Shown piece after piece: positions 7,132 to 14,980 of a stretch of DNA of 19,254 bases. The DNA is from CADEED01 sp964444835. Its GTDB lineage: Bacteria; Pseudomonadota; Gammaproteobacteria; Steroidobacterales; Steroidobacteraceae. The notes below the pieces were generated by a model. It worked only from the letters and a program-made list of their open reading frames with translations. It made no database searches and had not been told where the DNA came from. Positions within the stretch are counted from its first letter, which is position 1, and the number at the start of each line of letters is the position of its first letter. A program made the translations under genes and the position numbers. The stretch lies in the NCBI GenBank assembly GCA_964444835.1, contig CAYUIT010000060.1, positions 1 through 19,254 on the forward strand, given 5' to 3'.

Positions 7132-8745
7132 ATGGACGGCGCGCGGTTTGACTATGTGATCGTTGGTGGTGGTACTGCAGGTTGCGTGCTCGCCAACCGC
7201 TTGACCGAAGATGGACGATCGCGCGTGTTGCTACTCGAAGCGGGCGGCAGCGCCCGGCATCCACATGTGCTTGTGCCGGGGCTATCGACGCGACTGATGG
7301 GCAACCCACGATGGGATTGGTGCTATTTGGCCGACCCCGACGCTTCCCGCAATGGGCGAGCCGATATCTGGCCGGCTGGCAAAGTTCTCGGCGGTGGCAG
7401 CTCGATCAACGGGATGGTGTACTTGCGCGGCCACGCGGCCGATTACGACGATTGGGCGCGGCATGGTGCAACGGGCTGGTCGTACTCGGAGTGCCTACCT
7501 TACTTCATCAAGTGTGAGTCGAACGAGCGCTTCAAGAACGAGTGGCATGGCCAACATGGTCCGCTACAGATCTCGGACGTTCGCACCACACACCCGTTGA
7601 ACGACGCTTTCTTGGCAGCGTGCGTCAATGCGGGCATGCGCCGCAACGAGGATGTGAATGGCGCCACAGCAGAGGGCGTTGGCCCGATGCAAACGAATCA
7701 ACGTGGCGGGATGCGCATGAGCACAGCGCGAGCCTATCTCGATCCGGCCGTCAATCGAGCGAATCTCACGGTCCACACGGGGGCCTTGGCGCGACGCATT
7801 TTGTTGGCCGATGGGCGTGCCACCAGCGTTGAATATGTGTTTAAGGGTCGCACCTGCGTCGCACACGCCGGCCGCGAGGTGGTGTTAAGTGCGGGCGCGT
7901 TAGCCTCGCCGAAGCTATTGATGCTGTCAGGCATCGGCCCGCCCGAGGAATTGCGGCGGCACGGTATCGAATGCCTTGTTAGCTCACCCAGCGTTGGCGA
8001 TAACCTACAGGAACACCCAGGAGTCATTGTCGATTTCGAACTAACCACTCCCACGCTGAATCGAATTGCGCACTCAAAGCGCCTTTATCTGAAGGCGGTG
8101 CTCGATTACCTACTGCATCGGCGCGGCCCCGCAGCATCCCCGATCGCTCATGTCGTTGGCTTTTTTCGCTCTGATGCGAGCGTCGATCGGCCCGATATTC
8201 AACTGCACTTCGCGCCATTTGCTTATGAGTTCGCGAGCAACGAGATCCGCCTCGCCAAGACCAATCGCGTGGGCGTCGCAATCAATGTCTGCCGGCCGCA
8301 AACTCGCGGTCGACTGCTGCTTCGCAACTCCGACGCTACAGATGCTCCCGTTATCCAACATCAGCTAATGGGATCCGCCTCGGATGTCGCGAAACTCACG
8401 CGCGCCGGGCGCATAATCCAACGGGTATTCCAAACGATGCCGCTGAAAGATGCGTTCCGCGAATGCGTTAACCCAGGGCCGACAGTGCAAACGGACGCGC
8501 AGTGGGAAGTATTCTTGCGTGAGCGCGGATTCTTGATGTATCACCCGGTAGGCACTTGTCGCATGGGCGACGATTCTGCAAGCGTCGTTGACAGTGCGCT
8601 GCGTGTTCGCGGCGTCGCGGGGCTTCGTGTCGTCGACGCTTCGGTCATGCCGAGTTTGCCGTCGGCCAATACCAATGGGCCCACAATCATGATCGCAGAG
8701 AAGGCCGCGGACCTAATCCGCGGCCTCGCTCCCGCAGCTTGCTAG
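7132..8745 (+). CDS. GMC-family FAD alcohol dehydrogenase/oxidase (choline dehydrogenase-like)
   Basis: A 537-residue protein from the ATG at 7132. The FAD-binding Rossmann motif is VGGGTAG at 11-17, right at the N-terminus, ending in the acidic LLLEAGG. The GMC signature PAGKVLGGGSSINGM begins at residue 81. The active-site pair is H471 in YHPVGTCRMG and N515 in NTNGPTIM, the His/Asn pair of choline-oxidase-type enzymes. There is no signal peptide, so it is probably cytoplasmic or loosely membrane-associated. Members oxidise primary alcohols to aldehydes, handing electrons to quinones, cytochromes or O2. It is divergent from an aldehyde dehydrogenase, the natural next step. A GC-rich hairpin lies just before the stop, and the last four bases (CTAG) are shared with the convergent TonB receptor gene. 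Confidence 0.92.
   Translation: MDGARFDYVIVGGGTAGCVLANRLTEDGRSRVLLLEAGGSARHPHVLVPGLSTRLMGNPRWDWCYLADPDASRNGRADIWPAGKVLGGGSSINGMVYLRGHAADYDDWARHGATGWSYSECLPYFIKCESNERFKNEWHGQHGPLQISDVRTTHPLNDAFLAACVNAGMRRNEDVNGATAEGVGPMQTNQRGGMRMSTARAYLDPAVNRANLTVHTGALARRILLADGRATSVEYVFKGRTCVAHAGREVVLSAGALASPKLLMLSGIGPPEELRRHGIECLVSSPSVGDNLQEHPGVIVDFELTTPTLNRIAHSKRLYLKAVLDYLLHRRGPAASPIAHVVGFFRSDASVDRPDIQLHFAPFAYEFASNEIRLAKTNRVGVAINVCRPQTRGRLLLRNSDATDAPVIQHQLMGSASDVAKLTRAGRIIQRVFQTMPLKDAFRECVNPGPTVQTDAQWEVFLRERGFLMYHPVGTCRMGDDSASVVDSALRVRGVAGLRVVDASVMPSLPSANTNGPTIMIAEKAADLIRGLAPAAC
8702..8726. terminator. GC-rich hairpin between convergent genes, possible bidirectional terminator
   Basis: A perfect 9-bp inverted repeat, AGGCCGCGG / CCGCGGCCT, has a 7-base loop. 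It lies inside the last codons of the GMC gene and 16 bp beyond the stop of the convergent receptor gene. Neither side has a T-run, so it is not a classical intrinsic terminator. It could stall opposing polymerases or protect mRNA 3' ends. It also encodes ordinary GMC residues (AADLIRGL). Confidence 0.4.
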
Positions 8746-11036
8746 AAGCGCCGTGCGAAGCTCACACCGATTTCACGCGGGCGATTGCGGAACAGCACAT
8801 CGGCAAATAAGTTCGACTGCACGCCTGTGTCGGCGCGTTTGTCGAACACGTTGTTCACGTACACCGCCGCATCCCAAGTTTCGGCGCCGATGCCCCAGCG
8901 CATGTTCGCCAATATGTAATCGCCGGCGGTCGGGTTCACACCTGAGAACGGGCCGGTCTGCCCTTCGAACAGATAATTGAATTTGCCGACGTAGCTTGCG
9001 TCCGCGCGAAAGAACGCGTCGCGAGCGCCCATTTTGAAGTCGATCTGCACGCCGGTGCTCGCCGTTCCGCGCGGCACGCCTGGTAGGCGTGAATCATTGG
9101 CGGCACCGAGGTTCGGGACGGAGCCGTCAAGATTTGCCTCATCAATGCCCACGTTCAGATAGAAGAACACTTGGTCCGTCGCGGCCAATTCGAATTGCAG
9201 CTCGGCGCCCTTGACCGTGGCCGACCCACCATTCAAAAAGAAGGTGAAGCCGCACGATAGTTGGCGCCGCAGTTGAATGTCTTTCCAATCGATATAGTAG
9301 AAGCCGCCATTCAAACGCACGCGGTTGTCGAAAAATGTCGTCTTCGCTGCGATCTCATAGTTCCACAGCGAATCGGATTCAAACAACGGCGGGCTATTAC
9401 TAATTCCAAGCTGCGCCAACTCTGCAGCGCATTGCGGTGTGTTCGGGATGGGCTGATTGAAACCACCGATGCGATAGCCCTTCGATGCAGTAAGGTATAG
9501 CAAAGCATTTTCATTGGCGGCGTACGCCAACGATACCTTCGGATTGAAGCCATTTTCGCTACCACTGCCGGCGCGTTGATCTGCGCCGGGTGTCGAAAAC
9601 AGACCCCGCGAGTTGTAGCTGAAATCCCGCTCGACATCGAAATACCGCCCGCCAAATGTCGCGCTCCATCGATCGTTCAGCTTCCAAGTCAATTCGCCGA
9701 ATACGGCTGCTTGCTTGATGGTCTCGGGTACTGTCGACTGAAATACGTTCGGCTGGTTCCCAAGGAAGCCTTCGAATACGGGGACGACAGGTCCGCCGAG
9801 AAATGCGTTGATGCCGGGAAACGGACCATCCTGAATGAAGAACTTGTCGAGGTCCGAGTAATACAAGCCAGCAACCCATTGCACCGGCCCATCGGATTGG
9901 GAAACGAGCCGCAACTCTTGCACAAATTCCTGCACGTCGTTCAGGTTGCGCAGGTTGCTAGCAGGATCAGTGGTACCGAAGACTATGCTGGAAAAGAAGG
10001 TCGTGTCTTGCAAGTCGTCCGTCAATCGATCCGTGTACGATGACGACGAGTACAAGCGCACCGGCCCGAAGTCGTAATCGACCGTTATATTGAAGAGATC
10101 GAACTCGTCAACGTTTTGCGCGACGATGAAATTGCGCTGCGTCAAATCCTGGCCAGCAGCCACTAACGACCGCTGCACACTTGACTCGCTTGTGACGTCG
10201 TACTCGCGGTGCATGATCTTGGCACCGATCGTCAGTGCGTCACTAACCTCCCAGCGCAGCTGTGCGCGAGCGAGCCAGTGTTCGGCACTGTTTGCATCAT
10301 CTTTACCTGGAATCTTTCCAGCGGGCCCAAAACCAACACCGGTCAGTGGGGCGACATTGTCGATGAAGCCGCCATCATCGTCGTAGGTTGCTGAAATGCG
10401 CAGCGCAGCGCGCCCTTCGACGAGCGGTAAGTTGATCATGCCGGCAAGTCCATAGGAGGAGTCCCCGCGCTCCGTACTCGAGTATCGAGCCGTTACCTCA
10501 CTCGCAAATGCACTCGCGTCGGGCTGCTTCGTGATGTAGCGAACGGTGCCACCCATGGAACTCGCGCCGTACAGTGTCCCCTGCGGTCCCTTGAGCACTT
10601 CAACGCGCTCCACATCAAAGAAGCCGACGTCGGGCGACGCACCATTCTCATTATTGGTTCCGCCGCTATTGGTCACGGGCACATCGTCGATGTATACCGC
10701 GACGGTCTCGGATGTCTCCGACTCGCTCGCCGAGGACACGCCGCGTATCTTCAGTTTCTTCTGATTTCCGCCGGCATCGAAAACACTGAGGCTCGGAACT
10801 CGCGCCGCGATATCCAACACTGACGCAGCGCCGGAGTTCGTCAATGTTGCCGCAGAGAGCGCCTGCACCGACACGGGAATCTTTTGGAGGGATTCCTCGC
10901 CGCGCTTTTGCGCCGTGACGACGATCTCTTCGAGCTCACCGGTTGTCGGCTCTTGCGCCAGAATCGGCATCGCGAGAATTGTGCCCAAAACAAAACACGT
11001 GAGCTTTTCACGTTGAACATGCACTACAGCTGTCAT
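8742..11036 (-). CDS. TonB-dependent outer-membrane receptor
   Basis: A 764-residue protein. Residues 1-27 form a signal peptide ending ILA before QEP. The TonB-box-like EEIVVTA is at 36-42, followed by a plug domain with IPVSVQ, LDIAARVPSL, VYIDDVP, VERVEVLKGPQGTLYG and GTVRYITKQP. The remainder is a beta-barrel rich in alternating aromatic/polar strands and ends in ARRF, the usual C-terminal Phe of outer-membrane proteins. The start at 11036 is preceded by AAGGGGG. It resembles receptors that proteobacteria use for steroids, aromatics and glycans as well as siderophores. No iron genes are nearby, whereas catabolic enzymes flank it on both sides, so uptake of the island's substrate is the favoured inference. 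No FecA-like N-terminal signalling extension or sigma/anti-sigma partner is present. Confidence 0.95.
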   Translation of the reverse strand: MTAVVHVQREKLTCFVLGTILAMPILAQEPTTGELEEIVVTAQKRGEESLQKIPVSVQALSAATLTNSGAASVLDIAARVPSLSVFDAGGNQKKLKIRGVSSASESETSETVAVYIDDVPVTNSGGTNNENGASPDVGFFDVERVEVLKGPQGTLYGASSMGGTVRYITKQPDASAFASEVTARYSSTERGDSSYGLAGMINLPLVEGRAALRISATYDDDGGFIDNVAPLTGVGFGPAGKIPGKDDANSAEHWLARAQLRWEVSDALTIGAKIMHREYDVTSESSVQRSLVAAGQDLTQRNFIVAQNVDEFDLFNITVDYDFGPVRLYSSSSYTDRLTDDLQDTTFFSSIVFGTTDPASNLRNLNDVQEFVQELRLVSQSDGPVQWVAGLYYSDLDKFFIQDGPFPGINAFLGGPVVPVFEGFLGNQPNVFQSTVPETIKQAAVFGELTWKLNDRWSATFGGRYFDVERDFSYNSRGLFSTPGADQRAGSGSENGFNPKVSLAYAANENALLYLTASKGYRIGGFNQPIPNTPQCAAELAQLGISNSPPLFESDSLWNYEIAAKTTFFDNRVRLNGGFYYIDWKDIQLRRQLSCGFTFFLNGGSATVKGAELQFELAATDQVFFYLNVGIDEANLDGSVPNLGAANDSRLPGVPRGTASTGVQIDFKMGARDAFFRADASYVGKFNYLFEGQTGPFSGVNPTAGDYILANMRWGIGAETWDAAVYVNNVFDKRADTGVQSNLFADVLFRNRPREIGVSFARRF

Positions 11037-11208
11037 CGAAGCCCCCTTAAGTCCGCCAGTGCGGAGTCGGTTCGCTTGATGCTAGAGCGCAACGTCGATA
11101 GCAACCTATTCATGGCAACCGGATACTTATGCCAACGAGAAGCGCATGATTGTGGCGCGCAAGCATCAGCGATGCTGCAAGGATAAACCGAGCCGATAGG
11201 GAGTCCCG
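11037..11208. promoter_or_regulatory. Divergent intergenic region between TonB receptor and PPOX gene, with two small palindromes
   Basis: These 172 bp separate divergent genes. TCCGC-CAGT-GCGGA at 11052-11065 lies 15 bp before the receptor start. AGCATC-AGC-GATGCT at 11162-11176 lies about 32 bp before the PPOX start. Either could be an operator or a 5'-UTR hairpin. AraC proteins usually bind direct repeats, which I did not find clearly. Shine-Dalgarno sequences face outwards on both sides (AAGGGGG and AGGGAG). Confidence 0.5.
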
Positions 11209-11805
11209 ATGATCAAGGATCGCAACTTTTTTGCCGCAGGCGCGCGTCAAGTTCAGGAGCGTTTTGGTACGACCGCGTTGGCAGACCGGATCGTGGAGCG
11301 CCTCGGCCTTGAGGCTTTCGACGCCCACTGTCGCGACATGATCACGAGCAGCACGATGTTCTTTCTCGCGACGGCTGATCTGCAGGGACAGCCGGATTGC
11401 AGCTACAAAGGCGGCGCGCCTGGCTTCGTGACGGTCACCGGCGACCGCACGCTTGAGTTTCCACACTACGACGGCAACGGCATGTTTCGCAGCCTGGGCA
11501 ATATCGTTGCGAATCCCCACGTCGGCTTGCTGTTCATCGATTTCGAGTCACCCAGGCGCCTGAGGATCAACGGGATTGCGCGCGTTCGCTATGTCCGCGC
11601 AGCCGGGTCGCCAGCCGGGACCGACGCTATCGTCACGGTGGAAGCGACCGCGATATTCCCAAACTGCCCGCGGTACGTACATCAGATGACGCCGAAGACC
11701 ATTTCCGAGTACGCGCCGCGCGCTGGTCACGTGCCGCCCGCACCGGAATGGAAGCGTCGCCCGGAGTTTGCGGCGGTATTGCCAGAGGCTTGCAAACGCG
11801 ATTAG
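11209..11805 (+). CDS. Pyridoxamine 5'-phosphate oxidase-fold (PPOX) FMN/heme-binding-type protein
   Basis: A 198-residue protein from an ATG preceded by AGGGAG at 11198-11203. The split-barrel flavin-binding core is recognisable in TMFFLATADLQGQPDCSYKG, PGFVTVTGDRTLEFPHYDGN and GLLFIDFESPRRLRINGIAR. These are the usual strand blocks of the PNPOx-like family of small oxidoreductases. A short tail with PNCPRYVHQM and a Pro/Arg-rich end follows. The family includes FMN enzymes, F420 reductases and heme-binding proteins, so the reaction cannot be stated. It is divergent from the TonB receptor and 59 bp upstream of the first AraC regulator, possibly in one transcript with both regulators. It is not PdxH: it lacks PdxH's C-terminal region and overall length. 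Confidence 0.85.
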   Translation: MIKDRNFFAAGARQVQERFGTTALADRIVERLGLEAFDAHCRDMITSSTMFFLATADLQGQPDCSYKGGAPGFVTVTGDRTLEFPHYDGNGMFRSLGNIVANPHVGLLFIDFESPRRLRINGIARVRYVRAAGSPAGTDAIVTVEATAIFPNCPRYVHQMTPKTISEYAPRAGHVPPAPEWKRRPEFAAVLPEACKRD

Positions 11806-11864
11806 TGGCGCTGCAGTATTGGGCGCGACATTACCGAAAATAGAAGCAACGGGGCCGCGTACTG

Positions 11865-12893
11865 ATGAGACCCAAACTCGCGAACCTCGCTACCAGGCGG
11901 CCGATCGCCGAGGCACGCGAAATTGCGCACAACGCAGCCGAGCTGCCAAGCGTAGGAAAAAATCCTTATCGGGTGGGTACCGCGAGTCGACGACTCGTAC
12001 CGGTCGGCGATGGCGCAGGTTACGAAGACCTCGTGCATATTTCGGATGGTCTGTATTTGCTCGCCTGCAATCGACTGTCACATACCGATCAACTGGTGAA
12101 TTTCGTCGGCGAAGGTGCGCTGAAACTGCATTTTCGCCTCTCCGGGCGTAGCACGATCCTCTTGCATGACGGGGCCGAGTTTCAGATTGACGGCGCATAT
12201 TGCGGAGTCATGCTGCATCCTGACGGACTCGCAAAGGGCGAGATCGACCATGGCGGCATTGCCGAGCGCTGGGCAACCGTGTTTTGTCGCAGCGATTTCC
12301 TACGCGATTCGTTAGGCGTCGAAGTCGACGAGATGCCGGCCCCGCTGCGCCGGTTCGTGAACGGGCAGTCTTTCGATCTGTTCGCGCGCGCGCTACCGCT
12401 GACTCCAATGATGAGTCATGCGCTCACAGCCCTCCTTGAGTCGCGGATGACGGGTGCGTTGCGCAATGTTCAGGCTGAAGGGCAATGCCTCGATCTGGTA
12501 TCGCAAGTTCTCGACGTTCTCAGGAAAAACGCAACGAACAGCGCCAACGTGCACCTCTTCGCGCGCGACGCAGAGAAGATTCGCCATGCGCGCGAAATTC
12601 TCGAACGAGAATTCGCACATCCGCCGACGCTCCAAGCGTTGGCTCGTAGGGTCGGCATCAACCAAAACAAACTCAACCAGGGCTTTCGCACGCTGTTCGG
12701 CATCACGGCCGGAGACTTCGTCACGGAAATGCGCATGCGACATGCGCACCGGTTGCTGCAGGATGGCTTGCTCAACGTCTCGCAAGTGGCCTACGCCGTC
12801 GGGTACGAGTTTCCCGGCAATTTCACGACCGCTTTCAAACGCTACTTCGGCGTCGTGCCACGATCGACCCGTGCGCCGGCCAACGCCGATTGA
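11865..12893 (+). CDS. AraC/XylS-family transcriptional regulator (first of tandem pair)
   Basis: A 342-residue protein. Residues about 237-336 form the C-terminal AraC DNA-binding domain with two helix-turn-helix units: TLQALARRVGINQNKLNQGF and NVSQVAYAVGYEFPGNFTTAF followed by KRYFGVVP. The N-terminal ~220 residues are a poorly conserved sensor region containing LVNFVGEGALKLHFRLSG. It resembles XylS/PchR-like activators that respond to small molecules. The ATG at 11865 has only a weak upstream GGGG, and no other in-frame ATG occurs before about residue 107. The stop TGA overlaps a TTG start of a second, related regulator. It probably controls the receptor and catabolic operons, by position only. 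Confidence 0.92.
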   Translation: MRPKLANLATRRPIAEAREIAHNAAELPSVGKNPYRVGTASRRLVPVGDGAGYEDLVHISDGLYLLACNRLSHTDQLVNFVGEGALKLHFRLSGRSTILLHDGAEFQIDGAYCGVMLHPDGLAKGEIDHGGIAERWATVFCRSDFLRDSLGVEVDEMPAPLRRFVNGQSFDLFARALPLTPMMSHALTALLESRMTGALRNVQAEGQCLDLVSQVLDVLRKNATNSANVHLFARDAEKIRHAREILEREFAHPPTLQALARRVGINQNKLNQGFRTLFGITAGDFVTEMRMRHAHRLLQDGLLNVSQVAYAVGYEFPGNFTTAFKRYFGVVPRSTRAPANAD

Positions 12894-13888
12894 CCGCGCC
12901 CGAGACCAACGCCGACGAATTCGACGTCCGTCGCTATTATCGGCCGGACACCGTACAACCATTTTTGCCGGAACATGGGCAGCGCTTTGTGCCGGAGATC
13001 GCCGGCGCGAGTGGCTACCGGGAGGTCGTCAAGATCGCGCCGGGCTTCGAGATGGTCGTCGGCGACGTTCGACATGAGCAAGCTGCGACGATCACAGTCA
13101 CGGAACACGCGGTCCTCAAACATCACTACCGACTAACAGGATCCGGTCGAGCCGCGCTCGAGGGCGACCGCGAGATCGCCATTCCAGAGCGTACGGCATT
13201 GTTACTGATGCATCCCGAAGGCATGCGCAAACGCGAGTGGTTTCTCGCAGGGCAGCACGAGCAGTCGGTCACACTATTGTGCGCGCCTGCCTTTCTTGCC
13301 GAGCGCTTGCCCGACATCATTCCGCGCCTACCGTACGAGGTCGCGGAGTTTATCGCCGGTCGTCCGCGCGGCGTGTATCACGAGATTGTGCCACTACGCG
13401 CAGACATGGCGCGTGCAGCCGCCGCATTGCTGGCATGCGAGCTCACCGGATCGCTGCGCCAGTTGTATGCCGAGGCACGCGCGTTCGAACTGCTAACACT
13501 ATCGATGCAAGCGCTGCTCGATGCCGAGCAGGGCTTGGAGCGACGCGATTCAGGCTTGACGACTGGCGATACGGACAGGCTTGCAAGCGCGCGCGGCATT
13601 TTGGAGAAGCAGTTTCTGCAGCCGCCGACGATCGCCGCGCTTGCGCGCGATATTGGCATGAACGAAGCAAAGCTGATGCGCGCGTTCAAACTGGTCTACG
13701 GGCGGACAATATTTGATTTCACGCAACAGCTGCGCATGGAGCGCGCCAAGAAGCTGCTGGAAGTCAGCGAACTCAGCGTGACGGAGATTGCCCTCGAAGT
13801 GGGCTACGAGTATTCGAGCAATTTCACCACGGCTTTCAAGCGGCACTTTGGCATCACGCCAAAGGCGGCGCGCGACGCGGCCCGCTGA
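12890..13888 (+). CDS. AraC/XylS-family transcriptional regulator (second of tandem pair, TTG start)
   Basis: A 332-residue protein. The AraC domain occupies about 229-328, with TIAALARDIGMNEAKLMRAF and SVTEIALEVGYEYSSNFTTAF followed by KRHFGITP. Its sensor half aligns with that of its neighbour: GYREVVKIAPGF against GYEDLVHISDGL, and HYRLTGSGRA against HFRLSGRST. The two are therefore diverged tandem paralogues. The only start that includes the full aligned N-terminus is TTG 12890-12892, overlapping the previous stop as TTGA. The next in-frame Met is near residue 54, within the conserved region. Translational coupling would keep the two regulators in fixed ratio. The acuI operon starts 85 bp downstream. 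Confidence 0.9.
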   Translation: MTAPETNADEFDVRRYYRPDTVQPFLPEHGQRFVPEIAGASGYREVVKIAPGFEMVVGDVRHEQAATITVTEHAVLKHHYRLTGSGRAALEGDREIAIPERTALLLMHPEGMRKREWFLAGQHEQSVTLLCAPAFLAERLPDIIPRLPYEVAEFIAGRPRGVYHEIVPLRADMARAAAALLACELTGSLRQLYAEARAFELLTLSMQALLDAEQGLERRDSGLTTGDTDRLASARGILEKQFLQPPTIAALARDIGMNEAKLMRAFKLVYGRTIFDFTQQLRMERAKKLLEVSELSVTEIALEVGYEYSSNFTTAFKRHFGITPKAARDAAR

Positions 13889-13973
13889 TGAAGCCTCAAT
13901 CGCAAAACGCTACGGGGCGAATCCATAAGCGGTCCTGGGCCGGCACCTCTAAGCTCTTACCTGGAGAATTAGG
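13889..13973 (+). promoter_or_regulatory. Short gap before the acyl-CoA operon
   Basis: These 85 bp lie between the second AraC gene and acuI. They end with GGAG seven bases before the ATG, a good ribosome binding site. No clear terminator or promoter boxes are seen. The five-gene operon may have its own promoter here or read through from the regulators. Confidence 0.35.
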
Positions 13974-14969
13974 ATGACCGACCGATTTCTAGCAATCGTT
14001 GCGGAAGAGCGCGAAGGGCGCTCGCAAGCGTCGCTACGTGAGCTCGCGCGGGCTGACCTGCCCGACGAGGATGTGCTTGTCCGCGTTTCGCATTCCACCC
14101 TGAATTACAAGGATGCACTGGCCGTCACCGGTACAGGGAAAATTTGTCGGTACTTTCCGATGGTCTGCGGCATCGATCTCGCAGGGGTCGTCGAGGAATC
14201 ACGCGTGCCCGGATTCAAGCGCGGCGACCGCGTGCTCGTCAACGGCTTTGGCATGTCGGAGCGACACTGGGGTGGCTATAGCCAGTGGCAACGGGTCAAC
14301 GGTGGCTGGCCCATTCCTATCCCGCCAGCATTCACGGCAGAACAAGCGATGGGCATCGGCACGGCCGGCTATACCGCGATGTTGTGCGTACAGGCTTTAC
14401 AAGACCGTGGCGTCATGCCCGCCCACGGACCCGTTGTTGTTAGCGGCGCGACAGGTGGCGTTGGCTCGGTCGCTGTGATGTTGTTAGCGAAACTAGGCTA
14501 CGATGTCATTGCCGCCACGGGTCGCGGCACAGCACACCGTGAGTTCCTGCTAGCGCTCGGCGCGCGCGACTTGATCGCTCGCACCGAATTGGCACGCGCA
14601 CCGAAGCCGCTTGAGGCCGAGCGCTGGGCCGGCGCGATAGACAGCGTCGGAGGCGATGTGCTGGCGACGATCCTCGCGCAGACGCGCTATGGCGGCACCG
14701 TTGCGGCCTGCGGCCTCGCGGGCAGCGCGAATCTAGCAACCACGGTCATGCCCTTCATCTTGCGCGGCGTTGCACTCGTCGGCATCGATTCAGTGATGGC
14801 GGCGCGCGCTAAGCGTGAGCACGCGTGGCAACGTCTTGCCGAGCTCGTCGATATCGCAAAGCTGCGTAGCATCTACAACGTGCAACCGATGTCGGCCGTG
14901 CCGCAGTTGGCAGCGGGCTTGCTTGCAGGCGAGATTCGCGGGCGCATCGTCATCGACGTGAATGCTTGA
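13974..14969 (+). CDS. acuI: AcuI/YhdH-type NADPH-dependent acryloyl-CoA (enoyl) reductase
   Basis: A 331-residue medium-chain dehydrogenase/reductase without structural-zinc cysteines. STLNYKDALAVTGTGKI at 41-57, CGIDLAGVV at 65-73, SGATGGVGSVAVMLLAKLGY beginning at 157, WAGAIDSVGG, AACGLAG and TTVMPFILRGVALVGIDSVM match YhdH/AcuI block for block. AcuI reduces acryloyl-CoA to propionyl-CoA with NADPH in the cytoplasm, and protects cells from this electrophile. It is the first gene of a five-gene operon with an acyl-CoA ligase and thiolase-like enzyme, where it may reduce a short enoyl-CoA made by the pathway or detoxify acryloyl-CoA. The family call is firm; the exact substrate here is inferred. 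Confidence 0.88.
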   Translation: MTDRFLAIVAEEREGRSQASLRELARADLPDEDVLVRVSHSTLNYKDALAVTGTGKICRYFPMVCGIDLAGVVEESRVPGFKRGDRVLVNGFGMSERHWGGYSQWQRVNGGWPIPIPPAFTAEQAMGIGTAGYTAMLCVQALQDRGVMPAHGPVVVSGATGGVGSVAVMLLAKLGYDVIAATGRGTAHREFLLALGARDLIARTELARAPKPLEAERWAGAIDSVGGDVLATILAQTRYGGTVAACGLAGSANLATTVMPFILRGVALVGIDSVMAARAKREHAWQRLAELVDIAKLRSIYNVQPMSAVPQLAAGLLAGEIRGRIVIDVNA

Positions 14970-14971
14970 GG
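14968..14971 (+). promoter_or_regulatory. Shine-Dalgarno overlapping the acuI stop codon
   Basis: GAGG lies nine bases before the ATG at 14981 and overlaps the acuI TGA. It favours ATG 14981 over the TTG at 14966 as the start of the acyl-CoA synthetase. Confidence 0.55.
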
Positions 14972-14980
14972 CCGAACAGG

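Noticed and set aside
11107..11135. TTGGCA - 17 bp - TGAATA on the minus strand as a sigma-70 promoter for the receptor
   Set aside because: The -35 resembles consensus and the spacing is ideal, but the -10 matches poorly (2 of 6), so I do not assign it.
11806..11864. Terminator after the PPOX gene
   Set aside because: The 59-bp gap has no stable hairpin or T-run; read-through into the AraC genes is more likely.
12393..13126. Long antisense frames opposite the AraC genes
   Set aside because: They are rich in Arg/Cys/Ser with no domain, and the plus strand encodes clear helix-turn-helix domains.
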